A stretch of DNA of 64,000 nt from Clostridia bacterium (GTDB lineage: Bacteria; Bacillota; Clostridia; Christensenellales; DTU072). The position numbers and the translations under genes are program-made. Below the pieces are notes generated by a model that had not been told where the DNA came from, ran no database searches, and saw nothing but the letters and a program-made list of their open reading frames with translations. The first letter of the stretch is position 1, and every line of letters begins with the position of its first letter. The stretch covers positions 62,001-126,000 of the forward strand of contig JAFQOO010000009.1 in assembly GCA_017403145.1 (NCBI GenBank). Reading direction: 5' to 3'. This document shows, in pieces, positions 25,794 through 34,761 of this stretch.

Positions 25794-25822
25794 GAAATAG
25801 CAAACTTTATTCAAAAAAATAT

Positions 25823-25850
25823 TTGCAAATTCGCGCGCGTATGATATAAT
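25823..25850 (+). promoter_or_regulatory. Promoter of the hydrogenase structural genes, with GC-rich motifs
   Basis: TTGCAA (25823-25828), 16 bases, TATAAT (25845-25850). The spacer contains CGCGCGCG, and GCGCGTGC (25857-25864) follows the -10, matching the motif in the ung and aroB promoters. This suggests a bound regulator. Confidence 0.65.
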
Positions 25851-25919
25851 TATTATGCGCGTGCGCAAACGCGTGAACAAATACAATAAGACAATAAATA
25901 CATTTCTTTGGAGGAAATA

Positions 25920-26417
25920 ATGGCAAGAATTAAGTTAACTAAAGTTCCTTTTGCCGGCACTCCCGAACAAGCAGCAGCTCTAGACGCTAAATTAGTAGAG
26001 CTAAAGACTGTTCCCGGTGGACTAATGCCTGCATTACAGTTTGCTCAAGAGTTATATGGTTATCTTCCCATCGAAGTTCAAACCAAGATTGCTGAAGCAC
26101 TAAATATCTCTCTTGAAGAAGTTTTTGGCGTAGCGACCTTCTACTCACAATTTACTTTGAGTCCTCGTGGACAATACCAAGTATCCGTATGTATGGGAAC
26201 TGCTTGTTACGTTAAAGGCGCAGGCGACCTAGTTGATGCTCTCAAAGCAAAATTTGGTATCGAATCCGGCGAATGTACCGACGACGGTAAGTTCAGTCTA
26301 ATCGAAACCAGATGTATAGGTTGCTGTGGTTTGGCTCCCGTTATGACCGTTAACTCCAACGTATACGGTAAAGTAACGACCAACCAACTTGACGGTATCG
26401 TTTCCGAGTATAAGTAA
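25920..26417 (+). CDS. NuoE-like [2Fe-2S] subunit of NAD(P)-linked [FeFe]-hydrogenase
   Basis: This 165-residue thioredoxin-like ferredoxin corresponds to HydC/HndA/HymA. The four cluster cysteines are visible in CMGTACYVKG and RCIGCCGLAP. The subunit passes electrons between the flavin subunit and the hydrogenase in electron-bifurcating or NADP-reducing complexes. The ATG at 25920 follows TTGGAGG. It is the first structural gene of the operon. Confidence 0.9.
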   Translation: MARIKLTKVPFAGTPEQAAALDAKLVELKTVPGGLMPALQFAQELYGYLPIEVQTKIAEALNISLEEVFGVATFYSQFTLSPRGQYQVSVCMGTACYVKGAGDLVDALKAKFGIESGECTDDGKFSLIETRCIGCCGLAPVMTVNSNVYGKVTTNQLDGIVSEYK

Positions 26418-26419
26418 TA

Positions 26420-26962
26420 ATGAGAGAACTTGCCCTTCACATTCTTGATATAGCCGAAAATTCCGTTAAGGCTAACGCAAAATTAGTTACGGTGGAAATT
26501 TTGGTTGACGATAATCTTCTTACTATTAGGATAAGTGATGACGGCAAGGGGATGAGCGAGGAATTTTTAACACGAGTAACCGACCCTTTTACTACTACTA
26601 GAACTACTAGAAAGGTAGGAATGGGTATACCGCTACTAAAACAGGCGGCGGAAACGGGCGGAGGTACCTTCGATATAAAGTCCCAAGTAGGGGTAGGCAC
26701 GGTAGTAACCACCACATTCCAGCTAGACGATATCGATAGAATGCCACTAGGAGATATAGCCGAAACCGCAACCACGTTACTATATCCAAACTGTGATTTC
26801 AAGTGGATATACAAGGTAGGAGATAGGGAGTTCGTGTTCGACACAAGGGAAGTAAAAGAAGAACTAGAGGGTATACCGATAGATAGTCCCGAAATAATCG
26901 CTTTTCTCAAATCAATGCTAAAAGAAAACATCGAAAGTATAAACGGAGGTATAATTATATGA
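26420..26962 (+). CDS. HATPase (histidine-kinase-like ATPase) within the hydrogenase operon
   Basis: This 180-residue protein has a GHKL ATPase fold: N box near HILDIAENSVKANA, G1 box SDDGKGMSEE, and a Gly-rich segment GMGIPLLKQAAETGGG. No sensor or histidine phosphoacceptor domain is present. The C-terminal 70 residues are unique. It starts 2 bases after the NuoE-like gene and overlaps the next by 4, a position known in clostridial hyd operons. Its function there is undefined. Confidence 0.78.
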   Translation: MRELALHILDIAENSVKANAKLVTVEILVDDNLLTIRISDDGKGMSEEFLTRVTDPFTTTRTTRKVGMGIPLLKQAAETGGGTFDIKSQVGVGTVVTTTFQLDDIDRMPLGDIAETATTLLYPNCDFKWIYKVGDREFVFDTREVKEELEGIPIDSPEIIAFLKSMLKENIESINGGIII

Positions 26963-27333
26963 AATCCATAGCTGATATCAAAGCAATTAGAGAAAAAATG
27001 CAAGCACAAATTATCAGCCGCGACAACGAAAGTGAAGCTAATGAAATTCGCGTCGTAGTAGGTATGGCTACTTGTGGTATCGCAGCAGGCGCTAGACCCG
27101 TTTTTAACGAGTTCGTAGACCAAGTAGCAAATAGAGGAATCAAACACGTTAAAGTTACCCGTACCGGATGTATCGGTATGTGCAAACTTGAGCCCATTGT
27201 AGAAGTTTTCGTACCCGGCCAAGAAAAGGTAACCTACGTTCACGTTGATGCAGAAAAAGCAAAGAAAATTCTTGACCAACACGTTCTCGGCGGTAAAATT
27301 TGCACCGAGTATCTTGTAGGCGACGAAGCATAG
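26959..27333 (+). CDS. Thioredoxin-like [2Fe-2S] ferredoxin, HndB-like
   Basis: This 124-residue protein has the pattern GMATCGIAAGA ... TGCIGMCKLEP, the four cysteines of a thioredoxin-fold [2Fe-2S] ferredoxin. In Desulfovibrio the equivalent is HndB of the NADP-reducing hydrogenase. It is probably an extra electron-transfer subunit of the complex. It is read together with the ATPase upstream (overlap of 4 bases) and the flavin subunit downstream. Confidence 0.85.
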   Translation: MKSIADIKAIREKMQAQIISRDNESEANEIRVVVGMATCGIAAGARPVFNEFVDQVANRGIKHVKVTRTGCIGMCKLEPIVEVFVPGQEKVTYVHVDAEKAKKILDQHVLGGKICTEYLVGDEA

Positions 27334-27344
27334 GAGGAAATGTT

Positions 27345-29138
27345 ATGTATAGAAATACTGTTCTAGTATGTGGCGGTACCGGTTGTCATTCCAACCACAG
27401 CGCAGAAATCTATGATAGATTTGTTGCTAAGGTTGCTGAAAACGGACTTACCGAAGAAGTATTGCTCGTTAAAACCGGATGCTTCGGCCTCTGTGCTGTA
27501 GGTCCCGTTGTTATCATCTATCCCGAAGGTGCATTCTATAGTCAAGTTCAAGTAAGCGACGTTGACGAACTAGTATCAGAACACCTCGTAAAGGGAAGAC
27601 TAGTAGAAAGACTTATCTACAAAGATTTGAACTCTCCCGAAGTTACCAAGGCTTTGTCCGAAACCAACTTCTACAAGAGCCAAACCCGTGTTGCTCTACG
27701 TAACTGCGGTGTTATCAACCCCGAAGATATCGATGAATATATCGCATACGACGGTTATCAAGCACTCATCAAGGTTCTAACCGAGATGACCCCCGAAGAA
27801 GTTATCCAAACCGTTCTAGATTCCGGTCTACGCGGTCGTGGTGGTGCAGGCTTCCCCACCGGTCTAAAGTGGAGATTTGCTAGAAACGCTAAGGCAGACG
27901 AAACCGGTATCAAGTACGTTTGCTGTAACGCCGACGAAGGCGACCCCGGTGCATTTATGGACCGTTCTATCCTAGAAGGCGACCCTCACGCAGTTATCGA
28001 AGCTATGGCTATTGCAGCTTATGCTATCGGTTCTAACCAAGGTTACATCTACGTTCGTGCAGAGTATCCTATCGCTGTTCAAAGAATGAAGATAGCTATC
28101 GAGCAAGCTAAAGAATATGGTTTGCTAGGTAAGAATATTCTTGGTCTTGGTTTCGACTTTGACCTAGGTATCCGTCTTGGTTCAGGCGCATTCGTATGTG
28201 GTGAAGAAACTGCTCTTATGACTTCTATCGAAGGTAAGCGCGGTGAGCCTCGTCCCCGTCCTCCCTTCCCCGCAAACAAAGGTCTATTCCAAAAGCCCAC
28301 TATTCTTAACAACGTAGAAACCTATGCTAATATCGCTCAAATCATCCTTAAGGGTGCAGATTGGTTTAGGTCAATGGGAACCGAAAAGAGCCCCGGTACC
28401 AAGGTATTCGCTCTAGGTGGTAAGATTGTTAACACCGGTCTAGTAGAAATTCCTATGGGAACCACTCTACGTACCGTTATTGAAGATATCGGTGGCGGTA
28501 TCCCCAATGGTAAGAAGTTCAAGGCAGCTCAAACCGGTGGTCCTTCCGGTGGATGTATCCCCGCTGCACATATGGACGTTCCAATCGACTTTGAAAACCT
28601 TGCAGCTATCGGCTCAATTATGGGTTCAGGTGGTCTAATCGTTATGGACGAAGACAACTGTATGGTTGATATCGCAAAGTTCTTCCTACTATTCACCAAG
28701 GACGAATCTTGTGGTAAATGTACTCCTTGTCGTATTGGTACTACCAGACTTCTTGAGTACCTTGATAAAATCACTTCCGGTAAAGGCGAACTTAAAGACC
28801 TTGACGAAATGGAAAAACTTTGCTACTACATCAAGGATAACGCACTTTGCGGTCTAGGACAAACTGCTCCTAACCCCGTACTCGCAACCCTAAAGTTCTT
28901 CCGCGACGAATACGTAGCACACATCGTTGATAAGAAGTGTCCCGCCGGCGTATGTAAAGCATTGCTTTCCTACGAAGTATTGGATACCTGTAAAGGTTGT
29001 ACCCTTTGTGCACGTAACTGTCCCGTTGGCGCTATCAGCGGTGCTGTTAAACAAAAGCACATCATCGACCAATCCAAGTGTATCAAGTGTGGCGTATGTA
29101 TGGACAAGTGTAAGTTCAAGGCCATCGTAAGGAAATAG
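27345..29138 (+). CDS. NuoF-like NAD(P)H-binding flavin subunit of the hydrogenase (HydB/HndC)
   Basis: This 597-residue subunit begins with a thioredoxin-like [2Fe-2S] part (CGGTGCHSN). The NuoF core follows: GRGGAGFPTGLKW and NADEGDPGAFMDR for FMN and NADH, and the Fe-S motif SCGKCTPCRIG. Two C-terminal 4Fe-4S motifs are present (CKGCTLCARNCP and CIKCGVCMDKC). It exchanges electrons with NAD(P)H and, in bifurcating enzymes, contains the branching flavin. ATG 27345 is favoured by GGAGGAAA; an upstream in-frame start would overlap the preceding gene. Confidence 0.93.
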   Translation: MYRNTVLVCGGTGCHSNHSAEIYDRFVAKVAENGLTEEVLLVKTGCFGLCAVGPVVIIYPEGAFYSQVQVSDVDELVSEHLVKGRLVERLIYKDLNSPEVTKALSETNFYKSQTRVALRNCGVINPEDIDEYIAYDGYQALIKVLTEMTPEEVIQTVLDSGLRGRGGAGFPTGLKWRFARNAKADETGIKYVCCNADEGDPGAFMDRSILEGDPHAVIEAMAIAAYAIGSNQGYIYVRAEYPIAVQRMKIAIEQAKEYGLLGKNILGLGFDFDLGIRLGSGAFVCGEETALMTSIEGKRGEPRPRPPFPANKGLFQKPTILNNVETYANIAQIILKGADWFRSMGTEKSPGTKVFALGGKIVNTGLVEIPMGTTLRTVIEDIGGGIPNGKKFKAAQTGGPSGGCIPAAHMDVPIDFENLAAIGSIMGSGGLIVMDEDNCMVDIAKFFLLFTKDESCGKCTPCRIGTTRLLEYLDKITSGKGELKDLDEMEKLCYYIKDNALCGLGQTAPNPVLATLKFFRDEYVAHIVDKKCPAGVCKALLSYEVLDTCKGCTLCARNCPVGAISGAVKQKHIIDQSKCIKCGVCMDKCKFKAIVRK

Positions 29139-29150
29139 GAGGATAATATA

Positions 29151-30899
29151 ATGGAAGAAATCAAAATGGTTAATTTAAAGATAAACGGTCAAGACGTTAG
29201 CGTTCCTGCCGGTACTACTATCCTTGATGCCGCTCGTTCTGCAGGTATCAAAATTCCCACCCTTTGCTATCTTCGTGATATCAACGCAATAGGTGCTTGT
29301 CGTGTTTGTGTTGTAGAAGTTAAGGGCGCTAGAAGCCTTGTTGCAGCTTGTGTTTACCCCGTAAACGAAGGTATGGAAGTTACCACCAATAGTGCAAAGG
29401 TTATCGAAGCAAGAAGAACCACCGTTGAGCTAATTCTATCCGACCACGATAAGAACTGCTTGAGCTGTGTTCGTAACCAAAATTGTGAACTACAACGTCT
29501 ATCCGAAGAACTCGGCTGTGATGCTAAACGCTTTAGCGGTGCTGTTAACGAGTTCGATATCGACGCAACTACTCCTTATATCGTAAGAGATAACAACAAG
29601 TGCGTTCTATGCCGTCGTTGCGTAGCTGCTTGTAAGGAATATCAAGGACTATCCATCATCGGTACAAACTCTCGTGGTTTTGCTACCCACGTTGGCGCAG
29701 CATTCGACTTTGACCTTAAAGACGTTCCCTGCGTAGGTTGTGGACAATGTATTAGTGCTTGCCCCGTTGGCGCTCTATCCGAAAAGGAAGAAATCGACGA
29801 CGTTATCGCAGCTCTACAAGATAAATCCAAGTACGTTATCATCGCAACTGCTCCCTCCGTTCGCGTAGGACTAGGTGAAGAATTTGGCTATCCCATCGGC
29901 TCCAACGTAGAAGGCAAGATGGTTACCGCTATGCGTAAGATGGGCTTCAACGCTGTATTCGACGTAAATATGACTGCTGACCTCACCATTATGGAAGAAG
30001 GTACCGAGTTCTTAGGTCGTTTGAATAATGGTGGCGTTCTACCCATGATGACCTCCTGTTCTCCTGCTTGGATTAAGTTCGTTGAACATAACTATCCCGA
30101 ATTTATTCCCAACCTTTCCAGCTGTAAGTCTCCTCAACAAATGTTTGGTGCAATCTGCAAGACCTACTACGCAGAAAAGATGGGTATCGACCCCAAAGAT
30201 ATGGTAGTTGTATCCGTAATGCCCTGTACCGCAAAGAAATTTGAAAAGGGTAGAGATTACCAAAACGCAGCAGGTGTTCCCGATATCGATATCGCACTCA
30301 CCACTCGTGAACTTGCTAAACTCATCAAGAGATTTGGCATTATCTTCAACGAATTGGAAGATAGCGCATTTGATGCTCCTCTAGGAATTGCATCTACCGC
30401 AGGTCTACTATTTGGTGCAACCGGTGGCGTTATGGAAGCTGCTCTACGTACCCTTGCTGACGTTCTTGAAGGCAAGAGTCTAGAAAACATCGATTACACC
30501 GACGTTCGTGGAACCAAGGGTATCAAGGAAGCAACCGTAACTCTTGCTGGTAAGGAAGTTAAGGTAGCTGTTGCTAGCGGTCTTGCTAATGCAAAGGAAC
30601 TTATGGAAAAGATTAAGAAGGGTGAAGCTGATTACCACTTTATCGAAATCATGAGCTGTCCCGGCGGTTGCGTAAACGGTGGCGGTCAACCCATCAAGAG
30701 CGCATACGAACGCAACAACTACGATATCAAGGCACTTCGCGCTGGCGCTATCTATGATGCTGATAAGAGCGCTGCACTACGTAAGTCCCACGAGAACCCC
30801 GTAGTTAAAGAAATTTACGAAACCTATCTTAGTGAGCCCAATAGCCACAAGGCACACGAAATTTTGCACACCAAGTACGCCCCCAGAAAAAAGTATTAA
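29151..30899 (+). CDS. hydA: [FeFe]-hydrogenase catalytic subunit (HydA/HndD)
   Basis: The 582-residue subunit makes or consumes H2. N-terminal order: [2Fe-2S] with GACRVC, the His-Cys3 4Fe-4S motif DHDKNCLSC...NC near 98-111, then two ferredoxin motifs (CVLCRRCVAAC and CVGCGQCISACP). The H-cluster residues are complete: TSCSPAW near 300, MPCTAKK near 357 and SCPGGCVNGGGQP near 501. It follows the flavin subunit by 12 bases. With the three subunits upstream it forms a cytoplasmic NAD(P)-linked, probably bifurcating, hydrogenase. Maturation genes hydE, hydF and hydG are not in the window. Confidence 0.96.
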   Translation: MEEIKMVNLKINGQDVSVPAGTTILDAARSAGIKIPTLCYLRDINAIGACRVCVVEVKGARSLVAACVYPVNEGMEVTTNSAKVIEARRTTVELILSDHDKNCLSCVRNQNCELQRLSEELGCDAKRFSGAVNEFDIDATTPYIVRDNNKCVLCRRCVAACKEYQGLSIIGTNSRGFATHVGAAFDFDLKDVPCVGCGQCISACPVGALSEKEEIDDVIAALQDKSKYVIIATAPSVRVGLGEEFGYPIGSNVEGKMVTAMRKMGFNAVFDVNMTADLTIMEEGTEFLGRLNNGGVLPMMTSCSPAWIKFVEHNYPEFIPNLSSCKSPQQMFGAICKTYYAEKMGIDPKDMVVVSVMPCTAKKFEKGRDYQNAAGVPDIDIALTTRELAKLIKRFGIIFNELEDSAFDAPLGIASTAGLLFGATGGVMEAALRTLADVLEGKSLENIDYTDVRGTKGIKEATVTLAGKEVKVAVASGLANAKELMEKIKKGEADYHFIEIMSCPGGCVNGGGQPIKSAYERNNYDIKALRAGAIYDADKSAALRKSHENPVVKEIYETYLSEPNSHKAHEILHTKYAPRKKY

Positions 30900-30913
30900 T
30901 CTAATCAACCATA

Positions 30914-30945
30914 AGAATACGGCTGTCTTATGACAGCCGTATTCT
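30914..30945 (+). terminator. Hairpin ending the hydrogenase operon
   Basis: A perfect 14-bp stem (AGAATACGGCTGTC and complement) with loop TTAT sits 15 bases after hydA. No T-run follows, so it may stabilise or attenuate rather than fully stop transcription. Confidence 0.65.
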
Positions 30946-30963
30946 ATCCAATAGGAGTAATAA

Positions 30964-31956
30964 ATGGGTAATAATTACCACTACAACAAACGTCCTAAAA
31001 AGAAGAAATCTTTTATCGACGAAAGTTACCTTCCACCATATGACAAGGAGTTGCTTGACCAAAGCATAGATATTTTGCGCCTAAGCGACGTTGTCAAGGA
31101 AAAATTGCTAAAAGGTAACGTAAAGACCGTTCGCGACGTAGTTATAAGATGCGAAAAAGATTTCTACCGTATTCCTACCTTTGATAAGCGTAACCTAGGC
31201 GAACTAAAAAGCGCTCTTAATAATAAACGCTTAAGATTGAAGCCTTTGCCTACCGAACAAAAGGAAAATACTCAAAAGGACAACAATCAAAATCAAGGTA
31301 AAATCGTTCCCAACCCTAACCAAAACAAGGGACAAAAGAACGATAATAAAGTTGTTAACAAGGAAAATAATCGCGTCCAAAAGAAGGGTAACGAAAAGCA
31401 ACAAAATGCTCAAAACCAACATAATGGTCGTGTAAACGATAATAAACAAGCACCCAAACAAGGTAAATTCGATAGCAAAAAAATAAGAGAAGAGGTTAGC
31501 GAACAAAAGTCTAGGGAAGAAAGGGAAAAGCAACGTCCCAAAAAGCAAGAAGTAGTACATCCCCAAGATAAGTACGTGAAGATAAACAAGAACGGAAAGT
31601 GGGGCTTTGCTACTCGCGATGGTAAGGAAGTTATTACTCCCGAATACGACGAGGTATTCCTATTCCACGAAGAGCTTTGCTGTGTGGAAAAGAACGATAA
31701 GTTCGGTTACATCGATAGACAAGGCGAAGTGGTAATTCCAATAGTGTATGATTGTGCGCTAAGTTTTTCGGAAGGTTATGCTTGCGTGTTCAAGGGTGAA
31801 CATTGTGGCTATATTGATAAAGAAAACAACTTAGTAGTAGACTATCAATTTGATGCCGGCACGCCGGTTATAGAGGGTAGTTCAAGAGTTAAGAAACTAG
31901 GCAAATGGGGAGAACTATTTATAGATAATCCCGCAGAAATTCGTTGGATAATATAA
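30964..31956 (+). CDS. WG-repeat protein with RNA-polymerase alpha-CTD-like N-terminus
   Basis: This 330-residue protein has three parts. Residues about 29-97 (ILRLSDVVKEKLLKGNVKTVRDVV ... LGELKSAL) follow the helical pattern of the alpha-subunit C-terminal domain. Residues about 98-205 are a charged Asn/Gln/Lys-rich linker. Residues about 207-320 hold three WG/beta-propeller-like repeats (NGKWGFATRDGKEVI, NDKFGYIDRQGEVVI, HCGYIDKENNLVV). No signal peptide is present, so it is cytoplasmic. A role in contacting DNA or RNA polymerase is inferred only from the N-terminal pattern. Confidence 0.68.
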   Translation: MGNNYHYNKRPKKKKSFIDESYLPPYDKELLDQSIDILRLSDVVKEKLLKGNVKTVRDVVIRCEKDFYRIPTFDKRNLGELKSALNNKRLRLKPLPTEQKENTQKDNNQNQGKIVPNPNQNKGQKNDNKVVNKENNRVQKKGNEKQQNAQNQHNGRVNDNKQAPKQGKFDSKKIREEVSEQKSREEREKQRPKKQEVVHPQDKYVKINKNGKWGFATRDGKEVITPEYDEVFLFHEELCCVEKNDKFGYIDRQGEVVIPIVYDCALSFSEGYACVFKGEHCGYIDKENNLVVDYQFDAGTPVIEGSSRVKKLGKWGELFIDNPAEIRWII

Positions 31957-31957
31957 T

Positions 31958-32584
31958 ATGAAAAGAATAGGGGTATTTGGTGTAATCATATTTGTTATAA
32001 TGATTATATCGGTGGCAAGTATATCGGGCACCGCTTTTGCCAATGCTTCTAGTTTATACGTATTACACGACGGAGTAAATCTTTACTTGGACGAGAGCTT
32101 GACCGAGACGATAAAGGAGCTGGAACAAAACGAAATCGTCGAGGTGATAGAAAGCGTAGTTATAGGTGGAAAAGATTACTATAAAGTTAAAGTAGACGAT
32201 ATAGTAGGATACGTTGATGCCAAATATCTATACAATACCAGTGAAGAAAGTTGTTATCAGTTATATACCGCAAAAGCCTATGCTAGTAAGGTGGGTGGCA
32301 GTATCGACGTTTTCGCGACACCCGGTGGCGAGGTAATAAGAAACTATCTTGACGGAACGGTATTAACGGTTTCAGAAAGTGAATTTGACGGTTATCATAT
32401 TGTTGTAATGGACGACGGAATAGGGTACGTCAAAAACGAAAGTCTAACAACCTCTATTAGTTATAACGAGAGAGTAGCGATTGCAATTGCTTTAATATGC
32501 CTAGTTAGCATTATCTTAATTCTCGTAATAACCTATTATCGAAGAAACAGCGACTATTTCAAAAGTAAAAGGACTTCAAAGTAG
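31958..32584 (+). CDS. Membrane-anchored SH3-domain protein
   Basis: This 208-residue protein has an N-terminal signal segment ending near FANASS. Two bacterial SH3-like units follow (about 35-90 and 105-165; the pattern VNLYLDESLTETI ... DYYKVKVDDIVGYV repeats in altered form). A C-terminal transmembrane helix (about 174-196) is followed by a short basic tail. It should display the SH3 units outside the membrane, probably against peptidoglycan. It starts one base after the WG-repeat gene stop, so the two are co-transcribed. Confidence 0.7.
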   Translation: MKRIGVFGVIIFVIMIISVASISGTAFANASSLYVLHDGVNLYLDESLTETIKELEQNEIVEVIESVVIGGKDYYKVKVDDIVGYVDAKYLYNTSEESCYQLYTAKAYASKVGGSIDVFATPGGEVIRNYLDGTVLTVSESEFDGYHIVVMDDGIGYVKNESLTTSISYNERVAIAIALICLVSIILILVITYYRRNSDYFKSKRTSK

Positions 32585-32591
32585 TAAAACT

Positions 32592-32616
32592 AAAGACCGC
32601 TAATGCGGTCTTTTTT
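32592..32616 (+). terminator. Terminator after the SH3 protein gene
   Basis: AAAGACCGC pairs with GCGGTCTTT across TAAT, followed by T residues to 32616. Confidence 0.9.
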
Positions 32617-32667
32617 ATTAGCTATATGCAAACTGCTTTACAAAATACGATAGGGGAAAACGGGCGT

Positions 32668-32701
32668 AAAAAAACTGCAGAACCTTATATTCTGCAGTTT
32701 T
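32668..32701 (-). terminator. Terminator of tRNA-Pro
   Basis: On the minus strand, AAAACTGCAGAA pairs with its complement across 7 bases and is followed by seven T residues. It lies immediately after the tRNA 3' end. Confidence 0.88.
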
Positions 32702-32704
32702 TGG

Positions 32705-32781
32705 TGGTCTGGGTGAGAAGATTTGAACTTCCGGCCTCTTGAACCCCATTCAAGCGCGCTACCAAGCTGCGCCACACCCAG
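32705..32781 (-). tRNA. tRNA-Pro (anticodon GGG), CCA encoded
   Basis: The minus strand folds as a full cloverleaf. The acceptor is CTGGGTG with CACCCAG and the D-arm holds AGCTTGGTAGCGC. The anticodon stem CTTGA/TCAAG has loop ATGGGGT, and the T-arm GGAAG-TTCAAAT-CTTCT follows. Discriminator A and encoded CCA come next. The anticodon GGG (32745-32747) reads CCC and CCU proline codons. It lies between rpsT and its own terminator, and may be co-transcribed with rpsT. Confidence 0.96.
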
Positions 32782-32814
32782 TCAACCGCTAAAAGCGGTT
32801 TATTCAATCAATAA

Positions 32815-33081
32815 TTATGCGTTAGCCTTCTTAAGAGTATCAAGCATCTTGGAAAGACGTGCAACCTTACGGCTTACGGTGTTATCCTTGTAGATGCCAG
32901 CTTTGGTGATGGTGCTAACGGTAACGGGAAGAAGTTCGCTTGCAAGTTGAACGTCGCCAGCAGCGATAGCAGCTTCGTACTTCTTAACAGCATTCTTGCA
33001 CTTGGTGCGGAGAGAGTTGTTTTTTGCGTTTTCTTCTTTAGTGATTAGAATTCTCTTTTTTTGTGATTTGATATTTGCCAT
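32815..33081 (-). CDS. rpsT: 30S ribosomal protein S20
   Basis: This 88-residue, strongly basic protein is S20, which binds 16S rRNA at the base of the body. MANIKSQKKRILITKEENAKNNSLRTK is the standard N-terminal pattern, and the rest is helical with KCKNAVKKYEAAI. A TTAAGGAG site precedes the ATG and a promoter lies about 50 bases upstream. A small AACCGCT hairpin (32784-32800) and then the tRNA gene follow its stop. Confidence 0.97.
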   Translation of the reverse strand: MANIKSQKKRILITKEENAKNNSLRTKCKNAVKKYEAAIAAGDVQLASELLPVTVSTITKAGIYKDNTVSRKVARLSKMLDTLKKANA

Positions 33082-33128
33082 TGTAATCTCCTTAACAGTT
33101 ACAAACTATAAGTCTTGCGTTCCCAATT

Positions 33129-33157
33129 ATAATATCACAATATTTTTTAGTTGGCAA
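33129..33157 (-). promoter_or_regulatory. Promoter of rpsT
   Basis: On the minus strand, TTGCCA (33157-33152), 17 bases and TATTAT (33134-33129), upstream of the rpsT binding site. Confidence 0.6.
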
Positions 33158-33200
33158 ACAAATTTTGTATGTTTTTATTAAAAAAGTTAACACTTTTTCT

Positions 33201-34010
33201 ATGAGAGATTATTTCGAGTTATTTGATGATGGATTTTTGAGTGGTAAGCTTGCCGAAAGTGAGCAAAAAATCATTATGGAAGAGGGTAAAGCCACTTTAA
33301 GTAGGGCTAAACGAGAGGATGATACAGTTTATTTTGCTTCGAGTAAAGAGTGTGTTATAGCTAACGATAAGTTAGAAAGCTCGTTCGTAACCCTTACGCA
33401 AATGGCTTTGAAACGTATTTTTAAGCAGTTCGGCATCACCAAAAAGCATCTTGTTATGGTGGTTGGAATAGGAAACGAAGGTTTGACTGCCGATAGCTTA
33501 GGCGCTAGGGTGGTAGAAAAGGTTATCGTTACCGCACATTTAGATAATTTAAGAGGAAAAGGTAATCTTTGCGCCTATGCTCCCGGGGTAGGAGGTAATA
33601 CGGGCATAGCTTCGTTTGACGTTATTAAGGCGTTGGTTGAAAAGTTAGAGCCCAAAGTTATTATTTGCATTGACACCCTTGCCTCGAAAAATATCGAGCG
33701 CTTAGGAGGGGTAATTCAAATAAAAGATAGTGGACTAACTCCGGGTGCCGGAGTAGGGAATGCTAAGATATCGTTAGAGCAGTCCACTCTAGGCGTACCC
33801 GTTATAGGAGTGGGTGTTCCGCTTATCATATACGCGAGAAACTTGCTACTAAATTATCTTGCAGGGAGTTCTAGCAATCTTTCGTTCGATACCCTTAGCG
33901 AAGTAACGGGAGATTTGGTGGTTACTGCTAAAGAAATCGATTTATATATTGATTGTTTTTCCAAAATTATATCAAAGGCGATAAATAAGGCGGTTCACGG
34001 AAAGATTTAA
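33201..34010 (+). CDS. gpr: GPR germination protease (A25 family)
   Basis: The 269-residue protease degrades small acid-soluble DNA-protecting proteins when spores germinate. The order of blocks matches GPR: VMVVGIGNEGLTADSLGARVVEKV, YAPGVGGNTGI, IICIDTLASKNIERLGG, and GLTPGAGVGN ... VPVIGVGVP. The acidic residues of the active region (DSLGARV and IDTLA) are present. The start is uncertain: ATG 33201 is chosen, a TTG at 33165 also possible, and neither has a clear Shine-Dalgarno site. Its presence is good evidence for a sporulating lineage. Confidence 0.92.
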   Translation: MRDYFELFDDGFLSGKLAESEQKIIMEEGKATLSRAKREDDTVYFASSKECVIANDKLESSFVTLTQMALKRIFKQFGITKKHLVMVVGIGNEGLTADSLGARVVEKVIVTAHLDNLRGKGNLCAYAPGVGGNTGIASFDVIKALVEKLEPKVIICIDTLASKNIERLGGVIQIKDSGLTPGAGVGNAKISLEQSTLGVPVIGVGVPLIIYARNLLLNYLAGSSSNLSFDTLSEVTGDLVVTAKEIDLYIDCFSKIISKAINKAVHGKI

Positions 34011-34033
34011 ATCCATTCTGCATATTATAAAAT

Positions 34034-34723
34034 ATGCAAATAGCCTTAATAGATTCGGGAATAGGGGGACTAACCCTATTAAAAAAGCTTATAAAAACTT
34101 GTCCTTACAACGATTACGTTTATTTTGCCGATACCTATGCCCATCCATATGGTAGAGAAAGAGCTTTTCCACTAAAAATGCGCCTACTAAGTATATCTGA
34201 ACTTTTATATGAAAAAGGTGCACAAATGATAATTTTTGCTTGCAATACTGCTTCAACCGTCGCGCTAAGTTACGTTAGCGATAAACTCCCCGTCCCCATT
34301 ATTGGCGTAAGACCGCTTTGTGAACGGGCAAACAATACTCTTATTATGTGCACTCCACTCACAGCGGAAAGTGCTTTGATAAAGGGATATGAGAGCGCGG
34401 GCGCAAGGGTGTATGCAAACGGATGTCTAGCCTCTCTAATCGAGCAAAATTGCCACAATTTGACCGCTTTGGAACAATACCTTACAAAAGAACTGAATGG
34501 CTTTAAAAATCTCGATAGCGTAATACTCGGTTGCACTCACTACGTGTTTATAAAAGAGCATATACGTAGAATAACCGGTGCAAAAGTATATGATGGTTAC
34601 GACCCTATTATAAAAGAGGTTGAAGCTCTTTATACCCAAGAGGGAGAGGGTAGTATCCGTTACGTTTTTACAGGACCGCGCAAGGATAGCGAATATGCGA
34701 AAATTTTAGCCAAAATAGAGTAA
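34034..34723 (+). CDS. murI: Glutamate racemase
   Basis: MurI (229 residues) makes D-glutamate for peptidoglycan. The two catalytic cysteines are Cys70 in FACNTAST and Cys167 in GCTHY, and the N-terminal IDSGIGGLTLL block is the substrate loop. The protein is shorter than many MurI enzymes (about 265) but holds both halves of the fold. No Shine-Dalgarno site is seen; a TATTAT ends 5 bases before the ATG, but no matching -35 is apparent. Confidence 0.94.
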   Translation: MQIALIDSGIGGLTLLKKLIKTCPYNDYVYFADTYAHPYGRERAFPLKMRLLSISELLYEKGAQMIIFACNTASTVALSYVSDKLPVPIIGVRPLCERANNTLIMCTPLTAESALIKGYESAGARVYANGCLASLIEQNCHNLTALEQYLTKELNGFKNLDSVILGCTHYVFIKEHIRRITGAKVYDGYDPIIKEVEALYTQEGEGSIRYVFTGPRKDSEYAKILAKIE

Positions 34724-34761
34724 AAAATATATTTAAAAACAAAGTAATTTCTTAATTATCC

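Noticed and set aside
26437..27282. Long open frame on the minus strand (281 codons)
   Set aside because: It lies opposite two well-recognised genes (HATPase and HndB-like), has no binding site, and its composition is that of an antisense shadow.
33994..34036. Leaderless promoter for murI
   Set aside because: TATTAT sits 5 bases from the ATG, but no -35 with suitable spacing is found.
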